64,000 nt of DNA from JADJOY01 sp016713535 [NCBI: Deltaproteobacteria bacterium] (lineage in GTDB: Bacteria > JADJOY01), in the NCBI GenBank assembly GCA_016713535.1, contig JADJOY010000016.1:124001-188000 (forward strand), written 5' to 3'. Each line of letters starts with the position of its first letter. Position 1 is the stretch's first letter. This document shows positions 50,610 through 59,877 of the stretch, piece after piece. Under the pieces are notes generated by a model, which saw only the letters and a list, made by a program, of their open reading frames with translations, did no database searches and was not told the DNA's origin. The position numbers and the translations under genes were made by a program.

Positions 50610-51051
50610 ATGATGCCCGCTCGCCCCACTCGCCGCCGCATCACGTTCGTGGTGGTCCTGCTGCTCGCCGGGCTCGGCGGAGCGCGGCCTGGGCCGAGAG
50701 CCGCACCACCCCGAGCGTCGCGCATGCGGCTCCGGTCCGGCGAAGCTCGACGATCCCAAGCCGAAGACCGGCGATCACATCGTCGTCCCGCCCAGGCCCA
50801 AGCCGGGAAACGCGCTGCCGAGGCCTCCCAAGGGCGCGAAGCCTGGCGCCGACACGGTCGTGATGATCAACGCGCACGTCACCGTGCGCGGCGACGTCGA
50901 CGCGGTCGACGTCTACGCCGGCAGCGAGCCGATGGTCAGCCAGGTCGTGAAGGCGGTGTGCCGGTGGAAGTACGAGCCCGCAACCCTCGACGGCTCGCCG
51001 TTCCCGGTGTGGAAGGCGATCCGCATCGAGCCACCGCCCGAGCGGCCGTAG
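50610..51051 (+). CDS. TonB-like C-terminal domain protein with signal sequence (two frameshifts)
   Basis: Three successive reading frames join into one sensible protein of 147 residues. MMPARPTRRRITFVVVLLLA (from 50610) is a signal or anchor; after one missing G near 50691, a linker with WAESRTTPSVAHAAPV follows; and after one missing C near 50738 the sequence continues as PAKLDDPKPKTGDHIVVPP, a Pro/Lys-rich stretch, and ends INAHVTVRGDVDAVDVYAG, VKAVCRWKYEPATLDGSPF. The end resembles TonB C-terminal domains (AVxxWxYxPAxxDGxP). The Pro/Lys-rich middle also suits TonB-like proteins that span the periplasm. No ExbB/ExbD is nearby. The breaks look like homopolymer errors. Confidence 0.6.
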
Positions 51052-51078
51052 CGGCGGGACCAGCCCGATGAAGGCCTC

Positions 51079-51232
51079 GGGCGGGGACGGGCCCCGCCCC
51101 TACGCCGATCGATGCGGGATCCCGCGAACCACCCGACCCCGTGGGGGCGGGTCGTGCGCCCGCCCGCGGCGACCGACCGGCGGTCCCCTTCGCGTCCGTC
51201 GTAGCGGCGGGGGTTCCATCCCCCGCCGGCCC
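51079..51232. repeat. Cluster of three GC palindromes
   Basis: The cluster holds GGGCGGGGACGG...CCGCCCCTACG at 51079-51104 (matching the in-gene copy at 18277-18305), GGGCGGG...CCCGCCC near 51145-51167, and GGCGGGGG-TTCCAT-CCCCCGCC near 51204-51229, the reverse of the ATGGAA-loop hairpin of the 150-bp element. No gene lies between 51052 and 51240. Confidence 0.6.
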
Positions 51233-51240
51233 TCCCCGGC

Positions 51241-53647
51241 TCAGTACCAGCACCCCTGCGCCGCCGCCATGAAGCCCTGATCCTCGCCGTCGAGCACACC
51301 GCTGCGATCGAGGTCGGCGCCGCCGCACCAGCCGTTTCCGGCGTCGCAGGCGAGCGAGGCCGGCGGTCCGTAGACACTCCACGCGCTCGCGAAGAGTGCC
51401 GCGTCGGCCCCGTCCACCGCGTGGGTCGCGTCGAGGTCGGGCCGGGTACAGCCGAGCTTCGCCCACGAGCAATCGAGGGCATCCGCCGCCATCGCGCAGA
51501 GCGGCGCCTCGCGCAGGAGGTCGACGCCGCCGAAGGTCTGGTGACTCACGTTCGGGATCGCGTGGAACTGCCCATCCGCGCCGACCGCTTCGTAGTGGTC
51601 ACCGGCGCGCCGAAGCGGCGGGCCGTCGGCGAAGCGCGCCAGGTAGCGCTCCTGGTTCCACGGGTGCGCGCCTGCCAGCTCGGCATCGATGTTCGCCTGG
51701 ATCTGCGCGTCGCTGAGGAGCCCCCACGGCGCGGACTCGCCGCGCTGCAGCACGCTCTCGTAACCCTGCGCGTCGCCGATACCAGGGCCGAAGTCGGCGA
51801 CCGCGTAGCTCGCGCCGCCCACGCCGAACGGCACCGCGACCATCGACGCCTGGTAGAGCGAGCGGCGCGCCCACGACGCCTCGCCCGGGTTGGCGCCCGC
51901 GCCGCCCGCCCAGTCCAGGATCGCCTGCGCGACCCGGCGGTGGACCTCGGCGATCTGGCCGAGCGTCGCCTGCGCCGCCGCCCGCACCGCCTCGTTCTCG
52001 GTCTGCGCGCCGTAGTAGACGAGGACGCGCGCGCTGCGCTCGGGCTGCTCGAGGGCGTCGACGAGCTGGTGGAAGATCGGCAGCCAGGCGTTCGCGTCCG
52101 CGGCGAGGAGGTCGTCGAGCGCGTCGAACACCGGCGTTCCGCCCACCTCGATCCGGAGCAGGTCGCCCCAGCTCAGGCCGAAATAGGCGTCGTCGAGGTG
52201 GAGGCAGCTCGGCACGATCGCGGGCGGCGGGAGCCCGAGGAGATCGAAGATGATCTCGAGGAGCAGCAGGTCGTAGGAGCCCGGCACGGCCACCACCTCG
52301 ACCGGCGAGGCGAGCCCGGCACTCGAGAGCGCCTTCGCCATGTACGACATCTGGCACGAGTTCATCGACCCCAGATCCTGATCCTCGACACTCCCGTCGG
52401 GGCGCACCGCGCCAGCCACGATGAGCTGGTCGTAGGGCGAGGTCTCGCCGACGGTCATGAGGTTCATGCCGTGGCTCACGACGGAGTCGCCGACCTGGCG
52501 GCCGACCGCCGCGGCGCGCTCGCAGCTCGCGCGCAGGTCGGCATCGACGAGCGGATCGGAGGCGCACTCGCGCGCCGCCAGGTAGCCGATCGCGTGGTCC
52601 GGGAAGTTGTCGCGTGAGTCGTGATTTCCCCAGAAATAGCCCTCGTAGGTGCCGAGCTGGCTCACCATGAACGACGAGCAGCAGTCCGAGATGCGCAAGA
52701 AACTGGGCAGCCCCGAGAACACGAAGGTGAGCGCGTACGAGCCCATCGCGAAGAGCGGCTCGGCGGTGAAGTAGGTCTCGGTGGGATCGACCCGGTACGT
52801 GTAGCGGCCATCGGCGAAGAACGTGGACGCGATCTCGCCCTCGAGGGGCGCGGGGAAGCTCTCGCCGGGGCTCACGCTCTGGCCGTCGTGGGTGCGCGTG
52901 ACGGAGCCGCCGTTCGGGCCGTCGATGGCGAGCGTCCAGCCCGGCTGCCACTCGCGGGAGGTGATCCCGGGGTGGCCGGAGGCGCTGCCGCCCACCACCA
53001 GCCCTTCGAACATACGGATCAACGTGAGGGCCAGGTCGCGGGTGCGAAACACCTTGTAAGCCTGCCAGGCGTTGAAGGCGCTCTGGCCGATCTCGTTGTT
53101 GTCCTTGGGGTGGGCCTCGATCTCCCAGTCGCTGCCGTGATGCGCGACGAACGTCGCGCCGAGGGTCATCGCCGGCACCACGTCGTTGATCAGCGAGAAG
53201 CGGTTGTGAGCGAGGACCACCTGACCCAGGCGTTCGCGATAGAAGAGCCGGAACGCGTCGGCCTTGGCGTTCGGGTTCTGCCACGGAGCGGGCGCGGAGT
53301 AGATCGTGTGGCCGAAGCTCGGCGCCGCCAGCACGCCCCACCTTCACCACCAGGTCGTAGGTGCCGACCGGCTTGGGGTCGGGGAGCTGGGCGACGACCT
53401 CGCTGGCGCTGCGGCTCACGACCGTCATCGGCGCGCCGTCGTAGGTCACCGCGAACGTGTTGCCGTCACCCTCGACGCCGAAGTTGGCGCCGCGGATCGT
53501 GACGTTCTGCCCCGGCACTCCCGGGTTCGGCTCCACCGAGTCGACGGTCGGCGCGCACCCGCTCGCGAGGGCGGACAGCGCCGCGAAGACCACCCAGCAG
53601 ATCGCACGACCACGGCCGTGCCCTCGCGCCCTCGACTCACCCGTCAT
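51241..53647 (-). CDS. Large secreted lipoprotein with IPT/TIG domain and dockerin-like C-terminus (one-base frameshift)
   Basis: From ATG 53647 the frame gives a lipoprotein signal (FAALSALASGCAPTV) and an IPT/TIG domain (VEPNPGVPGQNVTIRGANFG, MTVVSRSASEVVAQLPDPKP). At about 53331-53335 an extra G in a run shifts the frame; the protein then continues for about 690 residues to 51241. The central region has SFGHTIYSAPAPWQNP and long mixed segments without a family I recognise, including HAIPNVSHQTFGG. The C-terminus DLDATHAVDGADAALF and GADLDRSGVLDGEDQGF is a pair of calcium-loop, dockerin-like repeats. Total about 801 residues. It is probably on the cell surface; the catalytic role, if any, is unknown. 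Confidence 0.7.
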
Positions 53648-53816
53648 GTCGGCGATCCCCCACGAGCGCACGCTCGTCGCGCACCACCCGTCGATGCTAC
53701 CGACCGCCCCGCAGCGGGCGCAACGCTGGGCGTGCGCTCCGTTGAACCGCGAGCGGAGGTAACGTCGTGCCAGCGGCGGCGCCCTGACGGGGCGCGGCGT
53801 CGTGATCGATACGCAC

Positions 53817-54995
53817 ATGCCTCCCTACCTCCTGACCGCGCGCGACTCGCGGGGGCGCGAGGTGGTCCGCGAGCTAGACGCGGCGAGTGGCGACGACGCC
53901 GTCGCACAGCTCGTCCGCGAAGGCCTGCGAGACGTCCATGTGGAATCGAGCGAGCTCGACGCCGCCATCCGTTCGACGTTCGACCCGGCGGAGCTGGCTT
54001 TCCAGCGCCGCTCGCTCTCCGCGGAAACGCGACTACGGATCAGGCGAGGAGGCCCCGACGCTGCAGTGGCGGTGGTGCGGTCCGCGCTCCTCCCACCGGC
54101 GTTGATGGGAGTAATCGCGGCGCCCGTGATGATCTACCTGCGACATCCCGGGGCATGGCGGCTGGACCTGTTCGACGGGCTCCTCATCGTGTTGGGACTC
54201 GTGCCGCTCGGCCTCCTCGTGCAGGCCTCTCACCGCGTGCGGACCGCTGCCGCTCCGTATGAGCGCCTCATCGGCGCAGTGGTCTGGCACCGCTGGGGTG
54301 ACGTGCTCGCCATCGTCGACGACCTGGAACGAACCGCAGTCGGCCCGCGAGGGGTGCGCCTGCCCGCCATCGAGATCGCTGGGCGTCGAGCGCAGGCGCT
54401 CGCCGGGCTCGGTCGGATGGAGGAAGCAGAAGAGGCGCTCCGCCCGTTCCAAGATGACCCGAACGTGCCGGAGTGGATGTACTGGCACAAGATGAGCCTT
54501 CTCCACGCGGCGACGAACGACGATGAGCGTGTCCTGGAATGCATGGAGCGCGCCCACGCAGTCGATCCCCGCAACGTCGAATACGCGATCGGGCTCGCGC
54601 AGACACTCGCCGCCGCAGAGCACGCAGATCCCGCTCGTGCCAGATCGCTGGTGGACGACGTGCGGTCCCGAGCACCGCTTCGTGCTCGCCATGCCATCTC
54701 GATGGTGGATGGCCTGGTGGCCCTCGCGGGTGGACGTCATCAAGACGCGCTCGCCGATCTCGATCGGGCGCGAGCCGAGATCGCCAGTGACATGGCTAGC
54801 AACCCATTGACCGAGGCCGTCTCGCTCGAGCTCTACGGCCGATCGGCCCTCGCCCTGGCCAGGCTCGGCCGCTGCGAGGAGGCGCTGCAACGTCTCGCTG
54901 CCGCCAGGCCGCTATTCGAGGCGCAGGGCCAGACCTGGCTCTTGGACCAGATCGAGTCCGCGACTCGCCGTCGAGACCCGGTCAACCAGCGCTAG
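53817..54995 (+). CDS. Membrane protein with GspF-like N-terminus and TPR repeats
   Basis: The product is 392 residues from ATG 53817 (GTG 53802 is possible; no good ribosome site for either). Residues 1-50 (YLLTARDSRGREVVRELDA, DAVAQLVREGL) resemble the N-terminal segment of type II secretion F proteins. Two membrane helices lie at about residues 95-115 and 122-142. From residue 160 to the end there are TPR-like helical repeats (LAGLGRMEEAEEAL, MERAHAVDPRNVEYAI, LARLGRCEEALQRLAAARP). It is a likely scaffold facing the cytoplasm. Its 3' end overlaps the convergent molybdopterin gene by 14 bases. Confidence 0.65.
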   Translation: MPPYLLTARDSRGREVVRELDAASGDDAVAQLVREGLRDVHVESSELDAAIRSTFDPAELAFQRRSLSAETRLRIRRGGPDAAVAVVRSALLPPALMGVIAAPVMIYLRHPGAWRLDLFDGLLIVLGLVPLGLLVQASHRVRTAAAPYERLIGAVVWHRWGDVLAIVDDLERTAVGPRGVRLPAIEIAGRRAQALAGLGRMEEAEEALRPFQDDPNVPEWMYWHKMSLLHAATNDDERVLECMERAHAVDPRNVEYAIGLAQTLAAAEHADPARARSLVDDVRSRAPLRARHAISMVDGLVALAGGRHQDALADLDRARAEIASDMASNPLTEAVSLELYGRSALALARLGRCEEALQRLAAARPLFEAQGQTWLLDQIESATRRRDPVNQR

Positions 54996-57200
54996 CCGCG
55001 ATCCCCGACCACGAGCCCGGCGCGAGCGGGCCGGCGGCGCGCTTCACGTCGACGACGAACCCGGTGAGGTTGGCCATGCCCGACACGCGCTCGATGCGGT
55101 CAGGCCCGTCGGCGGCGAGCAGGTTCACGTTGACGCCGGTGGTCTTCCTCGCGACCGAGAGCCCGACCGCGTGCTGGTGCCCCCAGCCGTGCGGCAGTGC
55201 GACGGTGCCGGGCATGAGGTCGGCGAGCAGCCGAACCGGCACGCGCACGGTGGCCACGTCGGTCGACACGTCCGCGAGATCGCCCTCCGCGAGACCGGCG
55301 CGCGTGGCGTCGCTCGGGTGCACGTAGAGGTAGTTGGTGTGCTTGCCGTCGGCGACGAACTTCTCGTGGTTGTGGGTCCACGAGTTGTGGGTGTGGACGG
55401 CGCGCTTGGTGATGAGCTTCAGGCGATCGGCCTGGGCGCGCTCGCGCTCGAACGCCGCGTCGACCTTCTTCGCCTCCTCCATCAGCACCGGCGGTGCGAG
55501 GTGGACCTTGCCGTCGTCCGTCACGACGCGCTTGCCGAGGAACGCCTCGGTGGCGTGAGCCGGACGAAGCTGGCCGTGGCGCTCGCGCAGCAGCGCGCCG
55601 AAGCTGCCGGCACGGGTCGCGCGCAGGAGCAGCGAGAGGACACTCTCCTGCGCGAGCTGGCGCCGCCCACCGGCGAAGCGCGAACGCACGGCCGTCATCG
55701 CCTCGAACGCGCGCTGGGCGACCCGCGAGCCGAACAGGCTCACCCCACTCGCGCGGCACAGGTCCATGTAGATCGTCGCCTCGTCGCGGACGTCGCCGGG
55801 CGCCTCGACGATCGGACGCGTCGCCTGCAGGTACGGCTTGCGCTGGAGCCCGAGGAGCAGCGGGAAGAGAAACGGCAGGTCGGGGCGCTCGAGCGGCGTG
55901 GTGCACGGGAGGATGTAGTGCGCGATCGAGCCGGTCTCGTTGCGGAAGATGTCGAGGGTGACGAGGAGCTCGAGGTTCTGGAACGCCTCGCGCAGCCGTC
56001 CCGCGTTGGCCATCGTGATGAGCGGGTTGCCGCCGGTGACGAAGAGCGCGCGCACTTGCTTGGGCCCGGGGGTCAGGATCTCGTCGGCGAGGATCCCGCC
56101 GGGGAACGCGTCGTTGACCGACGCGAAGTCGCCCACCCGCGAGCGATCCGGCCGGAGCAGCGCGCCCGTCTTCTTGCCGAAGGCGGGGAAGTCGACGACG
56201 CCCTGCCCCACCAGCGTGCCGCCGCGTCGGTCGAGATTCCCGGAGACGGCGTTGATCGCCTCCTGGAGCCAGAAGCCGAGCGAGCCGTGGCCGCCCATGT
56301 TGACGCCGGTCGAGCTGTAGAGCGCGGCGCCGCGCGCGCCGACGTACGCGGCCACCATCTCGCGGAGCTTGGTCGCGGGGATCTTGGTGACCTCGGCGGT
56401 GCGCTCGGCCGGCCAGGGCTTCGCGAGCCGAGCGAGCTCGTCGAGACCGGTCATGTGGCGCGCGACGCGTTCGCGATCGACCCCACCCACCGCGAGCAGC
56501 TCGTGAAGGAACGAGAGATAGAAGAAAGCGTCGGTGCCGGGGCGGATGAAGACGTGCTCGCCGGCGATCTTGGCGGTCTCGGTGCGCCGCGGGTCGACCA
56601 CGAACACCTTGGCGCCCCGCGCCGCCATGTCCTTGAGCTCGCGGACCGGGTTCGGCACCTGCAGGAAGCTCCACTTCGACACGACCGGATTGGCCCCCAC
56701 GATGATCAGGCACTCGGTGTGACTCACGTCGGGGAACGGCTGGGTGAACGGGAAGCCGTAGACGTGGTGGGCGACCGCGAACTTGTTCGCGCAGTCCTGC
56801 GTCGCCGACGCGTACATGCTGCGCGAGCCGATGCCGTCCATGAAGCCCTGCGCGAAGATCGGGTGCAGGACGCTGAAGCCGGCCGCCGTGCCGACGTACA
56901 TGGCGATCGAGTCGGCGCCGTGGCGGTCGCGGATGGCGCGGACCTTCGCGCCGATCTCGCCGAGTGCCTGCTCCCAGCCCAGGTCGGTCCAGCGCTCGCC
57001 GTCGCGGCGGCTCGGTCGCAGCAAACGGTCGGGGAATCGAAGAGATGGTGCTGCTCGAGCCCCTTCACGCACGCGAAGCCGCGCGTCGCGACGTGGTTCT
57101 CGTCGGGAGCGATCGCGGTGATCCGTCCGTCGTCGACGGTCACCTCCAGGCCACAGAGGGACTCGCAGATCCGGCAGAAGGTCGTCGTGGTGGTCGGCAT
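54982..57200 (-). CDS. Molybdopterin oxidoreductase (DMSO reductase family), one-base frameshift
   Basis: ATG 57200 opens MPTTTTTFCRICESLCGLEV, in which C9, C12 and C16 with a later Cys (GFACVKG) bind a 4Fe-4S cluster. At about 57027 one C is missing from a run; repair joins LEQHHLFDSP to DRLLRPSRRDGERWTDLGWE, and the main frame then runs to 54982, 739 residues in all. The molybdopterin core follows (CLIIVGANPVVSKWSF, VFVVDPRRTETAKIAGEHV, HGSLGFWLQEAINAVSGNL, LFVTGGNPLITMANAG) and the C-terminal domain has HPSDATRAGLAEGDLADV and LPHGWGHQ. No Tat signal is present, so it is cytosolic. The substrate is unknown; formate dehydrogenase- and nitrate reductase-type enzymes share this layout. Confidence 0.85.
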
Positions 57201-57347
57201 CGCTCCTCGCGTCCCGTGCCCGGAACGGCGCGCAGCCTACCAGTCGTCCACCTGCCGGCGCGAGCGAAGAAAGGGCGACGCCCCAGCAGCCGGGCACCGC
57301 GCTCGTGGTTGCCGCCCTCGCCGGGCGAGTGGCACCCTCCGAGGTTC

Positions 57348-58376
57348 ATGAGGGTGCTGGCGATCGAGACGAGCTGCGACGAGACCGCGGCGGCGGTGAT
57401 CGGTGACGACGGCCGAACGCTCCTCTCGAGCGTCGTCGACACCCAGGTCGCCGCGCACCAGCCCTACGGCGGCGTGGTCCCCGAGATCGCCGGCCGCCGC
57501 CACGTGGTGAGCATCCGGCCCGTGGTGGAGCGAGCGCTCGCGGAGGCCGGGGTCACGCTCGACGACATCGGTGGGATCGCCGTGACGAACGGGCCCGGGT
57601 TGGTCGGCTCGCTCCTCGTGGGCGTCAACTTCGCGAAGGCGCTCGCCTGGTCGCGGAACCTGCCGCTCGTCGGCGTCCATCACATCGAGGGGCACATGCT
57701 GGCGCCGCTCCTCGACGCTCCCGACGAGGACGTGTTCCCGGCGGTGGCGCTGATCGTGTCCGGCGGCCATACGTCGCTCTTCCACGCCCGGGCGTTCGGC
57801 CGCTACACGCGGCTCGGACGCACCCTGGACGACGCGGCCGGCGAGGCCTTCGACAAGGTCGCGCGGCTGATCGGCCTCGGCTATCCGGGCGGCCCAGCGG
57901 TACAGAAAGCCGCCGAGGGCGGCGATCCGCGGGCGTTCGCGTTCCCGCGCCCCACCCTCGAGAAGGGGCACCTCGACTTCTCGTTCAGCGGCCTCAAGAC
58001 CGCGGTGCTCACCGTGGTCCGGGAGCTCGGCGCGGAGAAGGCGGCCGACCGGCGCGCCGATCTGGCGGCGTCGTTCCAGCAGGCCGTCGTGGACGTGCTG
58101 GTCGGCAAGACGCTCGCCGCCCTCGAGCAGACCGGTGCCAAGCGCGTGATCCTGTCCGGCGGTGTCGCCGCCAACGGGCCGCTCAGGACCCGGTTTCGCT
58201 TGGAAGGCGAGGCGCGTGGCTTCGCCGTGCTCATTCCCCCGATGCGCTTTTGCACCGACAATGCCGCCATGATCGGCGTGGCGGGGGCGCGGCGTCTCGC
58301 CGCCGGGCTCCGGGATCCGTCCGATCTCGATGCCGATTCCGCGTTACCGCTGGTCGAGGAGGTTCAGTGCGCGTGA
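57348..58376 (+). CDS. tsaD: tRNA N6-adenosine threonylcarbamoyltransferase
   Basis: The product is 342 residues from ATG 57348 (MRVLAIETSCDETAAAVIG). This universal enzyme transfers the threonylcarbamoyl group to A37 of ANN-decoding tRNAs. Landmarks: QPYGGVVPEIAGRRH, GIAVTNGPGLVGSLLVG, the metal-binding VHHIEGHM, LIVSGGHTSLF, LDDAAGEAFDKVARLIGLGYPGG, FSFSGLKTAV, ILSGGVAAN and CTDNAAMI. All expected motifs are present and the length is normal. The TGA overlaps the GTG of a cytochrome gene, which is an unusual neighbour. Confidence 0.96.
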   Translation: MRVLAIETSCDETAAAVIGDDGRTLLSSVVDTQVAAHQPYGGVVPEIAGRRHVVSIRPVVERALAEAGVTLDDIGGIAVTNGPGLVGSLLVGVNFAKALAWSRNLPLVGVHHIEGHMLAPLLDAPDEDVFPAVALIVSGGHTSLFHARAFGRYTRLGRTLDDAAGEAFDKVARLIGLGYPGGPAVQKAAEGGDPRAFAFPRPTLEKGHLDFSFSGLKTAVLTVVRELGAEKAADRRADLAASFQQAVVDVLVGKTLAALEQTGAKRVILSGGVAANGPLRTRFRLEGEARGFAVLIPPMRFCTDNAAMIGVAGARRLAAGLRDPSDLDADSALPLVEEVQCA

Positions 58377-59217
58377 GTCCCGCCCGCCGTTCGGTCACGT
58401 CCCGGGTCGCGCTGTCGTGGGCGTTCGCAGCGCTCGCGGTGGCGGGCTGCGGCACCAACTACGACGACAACCGCAGGCCACCGACCTGAGCGTGTCCGGG
58501 TCGGATCTGCGCCGCGGGGCGTTGCTCTGGGACGAGTGGTGGACGGTGATCGGTGCGGGCGCGCCCTCGGACACGTTCGCGCTCTACACGAAGACCCGCG
58601 GCACGCAGGCCGGGTCCGCCACGTGGCGCTGCCAGGAATGCCACGGCTGGGACTACCGCGGCTCGATGGGAGCGTACGCGACCGGCCCGCACTTCACCGG
58701 CGTCGCGGGCGTGATCGAGCGGGTGCCGGGGCGCACCAATCAGGAGCTCTACGATGTCCTCAAGACCGGCACGCCGCCCGCCTCGGGCGGGTCGGCGCTG
58801 ACGGGCTCCGATCACTCCTTCGACGAGCAGCTCGACAATGACGAGATCCTCGCACTCGTGCGCTTCCTGCGCGAGGGGCTCGTGGACACCCGCGCGGTCA
58901 TCGCCGCCGATGGGCAGGCGACCGGCAACGCGAACGCCGGCCAACCCCTCTACGCGTCCTCGACCTCGAACCCGGACCTGGTCGTGGGTCAGTGCGCGCT
59001 CTGCCACGGCGGCGATGGCAAGGCGATCGACATGGGCGACGGCGGCGGATCGGTCTTCGTCGGCACCGCCGCCCGCGGCGAACCATGGAGGACGCTCCAC
59101 CGGATCCGCTGGGGAGTGCCAGGAACCTCGATGCCGAGCGCGGTGGAGCGCGGGATCACCGAGCTCGCGGACCAAGGCGACCTGCTCGCGTACACGCAGA
59201 CGCTGCCCGCTCAGTGA
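58373..59217 (+). CDS. Dihaem c-type cytochrome lipoprotein (one-base frameshift)
   Basis: GTG 58373 (GAGGAGG 10 bases upstream, overlapping the tsaD stop) opens a lipoprotein signal, ALSWAFAALAVAGCGTNYDD. At about 58474-58476 one C is missing; adding it joins DDN to PQATDLSVSGSDLRRGALLW and the frame then runs to 59217 (281 residues). Two haem sites follow, CQECHGWDYRG at about residue 86 and CALCHGGDGKA at about 208, in two cytochrome c-like domains with later Met residues (MPSAVERGI) as possible axial ligands. It should be anchored at the outer face of a membrane and carry electrons. Coupling to tsaD has no obvious logic. Confidence 0.75.
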
Positions 59218-59276
59218 CGGGGTCGGGTGCGCTCGGCCGCGTGGCGCATCGCGGCGAAACGACACGTGGTGTTGTC

Positions 59277-59304
59277 TTGACACGACCTCGCGTGACGCTA
59301 TTCT
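59277..59304 (+). promoter_or_regulatory. Sigma-70-type promoter of the rubrerythrin gene
   Basis: TTGACA (59277-59282) and TATTCT (59299-59304) are separated by 16 bases. This is the best consensus promoter in the window, 61 bases before the rubrerythrin start. Confidence 0.75.
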
Positions 59305-59321
59305 CGACGACAATCATTACC
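59303..59321 (+). promoter_or_regulatory. Fur-box-like site overlapping the rubrerythrin promoter
   Basis: The 19 bases CTCGACGACAATCATTACC match the right half of the classical Fur box well (GACAATCATTACC against GATAATCATTATC) and 12 of 19 positions overall. It begins inside the -10 element. Repression by an iron or peroxide sensor of the Fur family would suit a rubrerythrin. Confidence 0.4.
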
Positions 59322-59329
59322 AACAACGA

Positions 59330-59347
59330 CTCACTCGCGTGAGTGAG
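59330..59347 (+). promoter_or_regulatory. Leader hairpin before rubrerythrin
   Basis: CTCACTC-GCGT-GAGTGAG is a perfect 7-bp stem ending 17 bases before the start codon. It may stabilise the mRNA 5' end or serve as an operator. The AGGGGGAAGAGAG stretch after it supplies the ribosome site. Confidence 0.5.
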
Positions 59348-59364
59348 CCAGGGGGAAGAGAGAG

Positions 59365-59784
59365 ATGGCCGACCTCAAGGGTTCCAAGACGCACGACAAT
59401 CTGAAGGCCGCTTTCGCGGGTGAGTCGCAGGCGAATCGCCGCTACCTCTACTTCGCGAAGGTCGCGGACGTGGAGGGCTACCCCGACGTCGCGGGCCTGT
59501 TCCGCGACACCGCCGAGGGCGAGACCGGCCACGCTCACGGCCACCTCGACTACCTGAAGCGCGTGGGCGATCCCGCCACCGGCCAGCCGATCGGCGCGAC
59601 CGACGCCAACCTCAAGGCCGCCGTCGCCGGCGAGACCTACGAATACACCGAGATGTACCCCGCGATGGCGAAGACCGCCCGCGAGGAAGGCTTCGGCGAG
59701 ATCGCCGAGTGGTTCGAGACCCTCGCCAAGGCCGAGAAGTCGCACGCCGGCCGCTTCCAGAAGGGCCTCGACTCGATCGCCTGA
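59365..59784 (+). CDS. Rubrerythrin without rubredoxin domain
   Basis: The product is 139 residues, a ferritin-like di-iron four-helix protein. The ligand pattern is complete: E20 in [13 protein letters not shown]53/H56 in [11 protein letters not shown]90 and a near Glu in [14 protein letters not shown], and E124/H127 in AEKSHAGRF. The C-terminal rubredoxin-like domain of classical rubrerythrins is missing. It reduces hydrogen peroxide in the cytosol. It has its own promoter, leader hairpin and terminator, so it is a single-gene unit, and the promoter overlaps a Fur-like site. Confidence 0.93.
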   Translation: MADLKGSKTHDNLKAAFAGESQANRRYLYFAKVADVEGYPDVAGLFRDTAEGETGHAHGHLDYLKRVGDPATGQPIGATDANLKAAVAGETYEYTEMYPAMAKTAREEGFGEIAEWFETLAKAEKSHAGRFQKGLDSIA

Positions 59785-59799
59785 GTCCGTCGCACCATC

Positions 59800-59872
59800 G
59801 CGAAGCTCGGGATCCGCCCGCGGATCCGAGCTTCGCCGAAGGGCCGGTGGCGCCTCGCGCCAGCCGGCCCTT
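59800..59872. terminator. Double hairpin between convergent genes
   Basis: The first hairpin (59800-59836) pairs GCGAAGCTCGGGATCCG with CGGATCCGAGCTTCGC, with one bulge. The second (59839-59872) pairs AAGGGCCGGTGGCGC with GCGCCAGCCGGCCCTT, again with one bulge, and its arms end in AA/TT. They lie between rubrerythrin and the convergent SGNH gene and should end both transcripts. Confidence 0.8.
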
Positions 59873-59877
59873 CCCGT

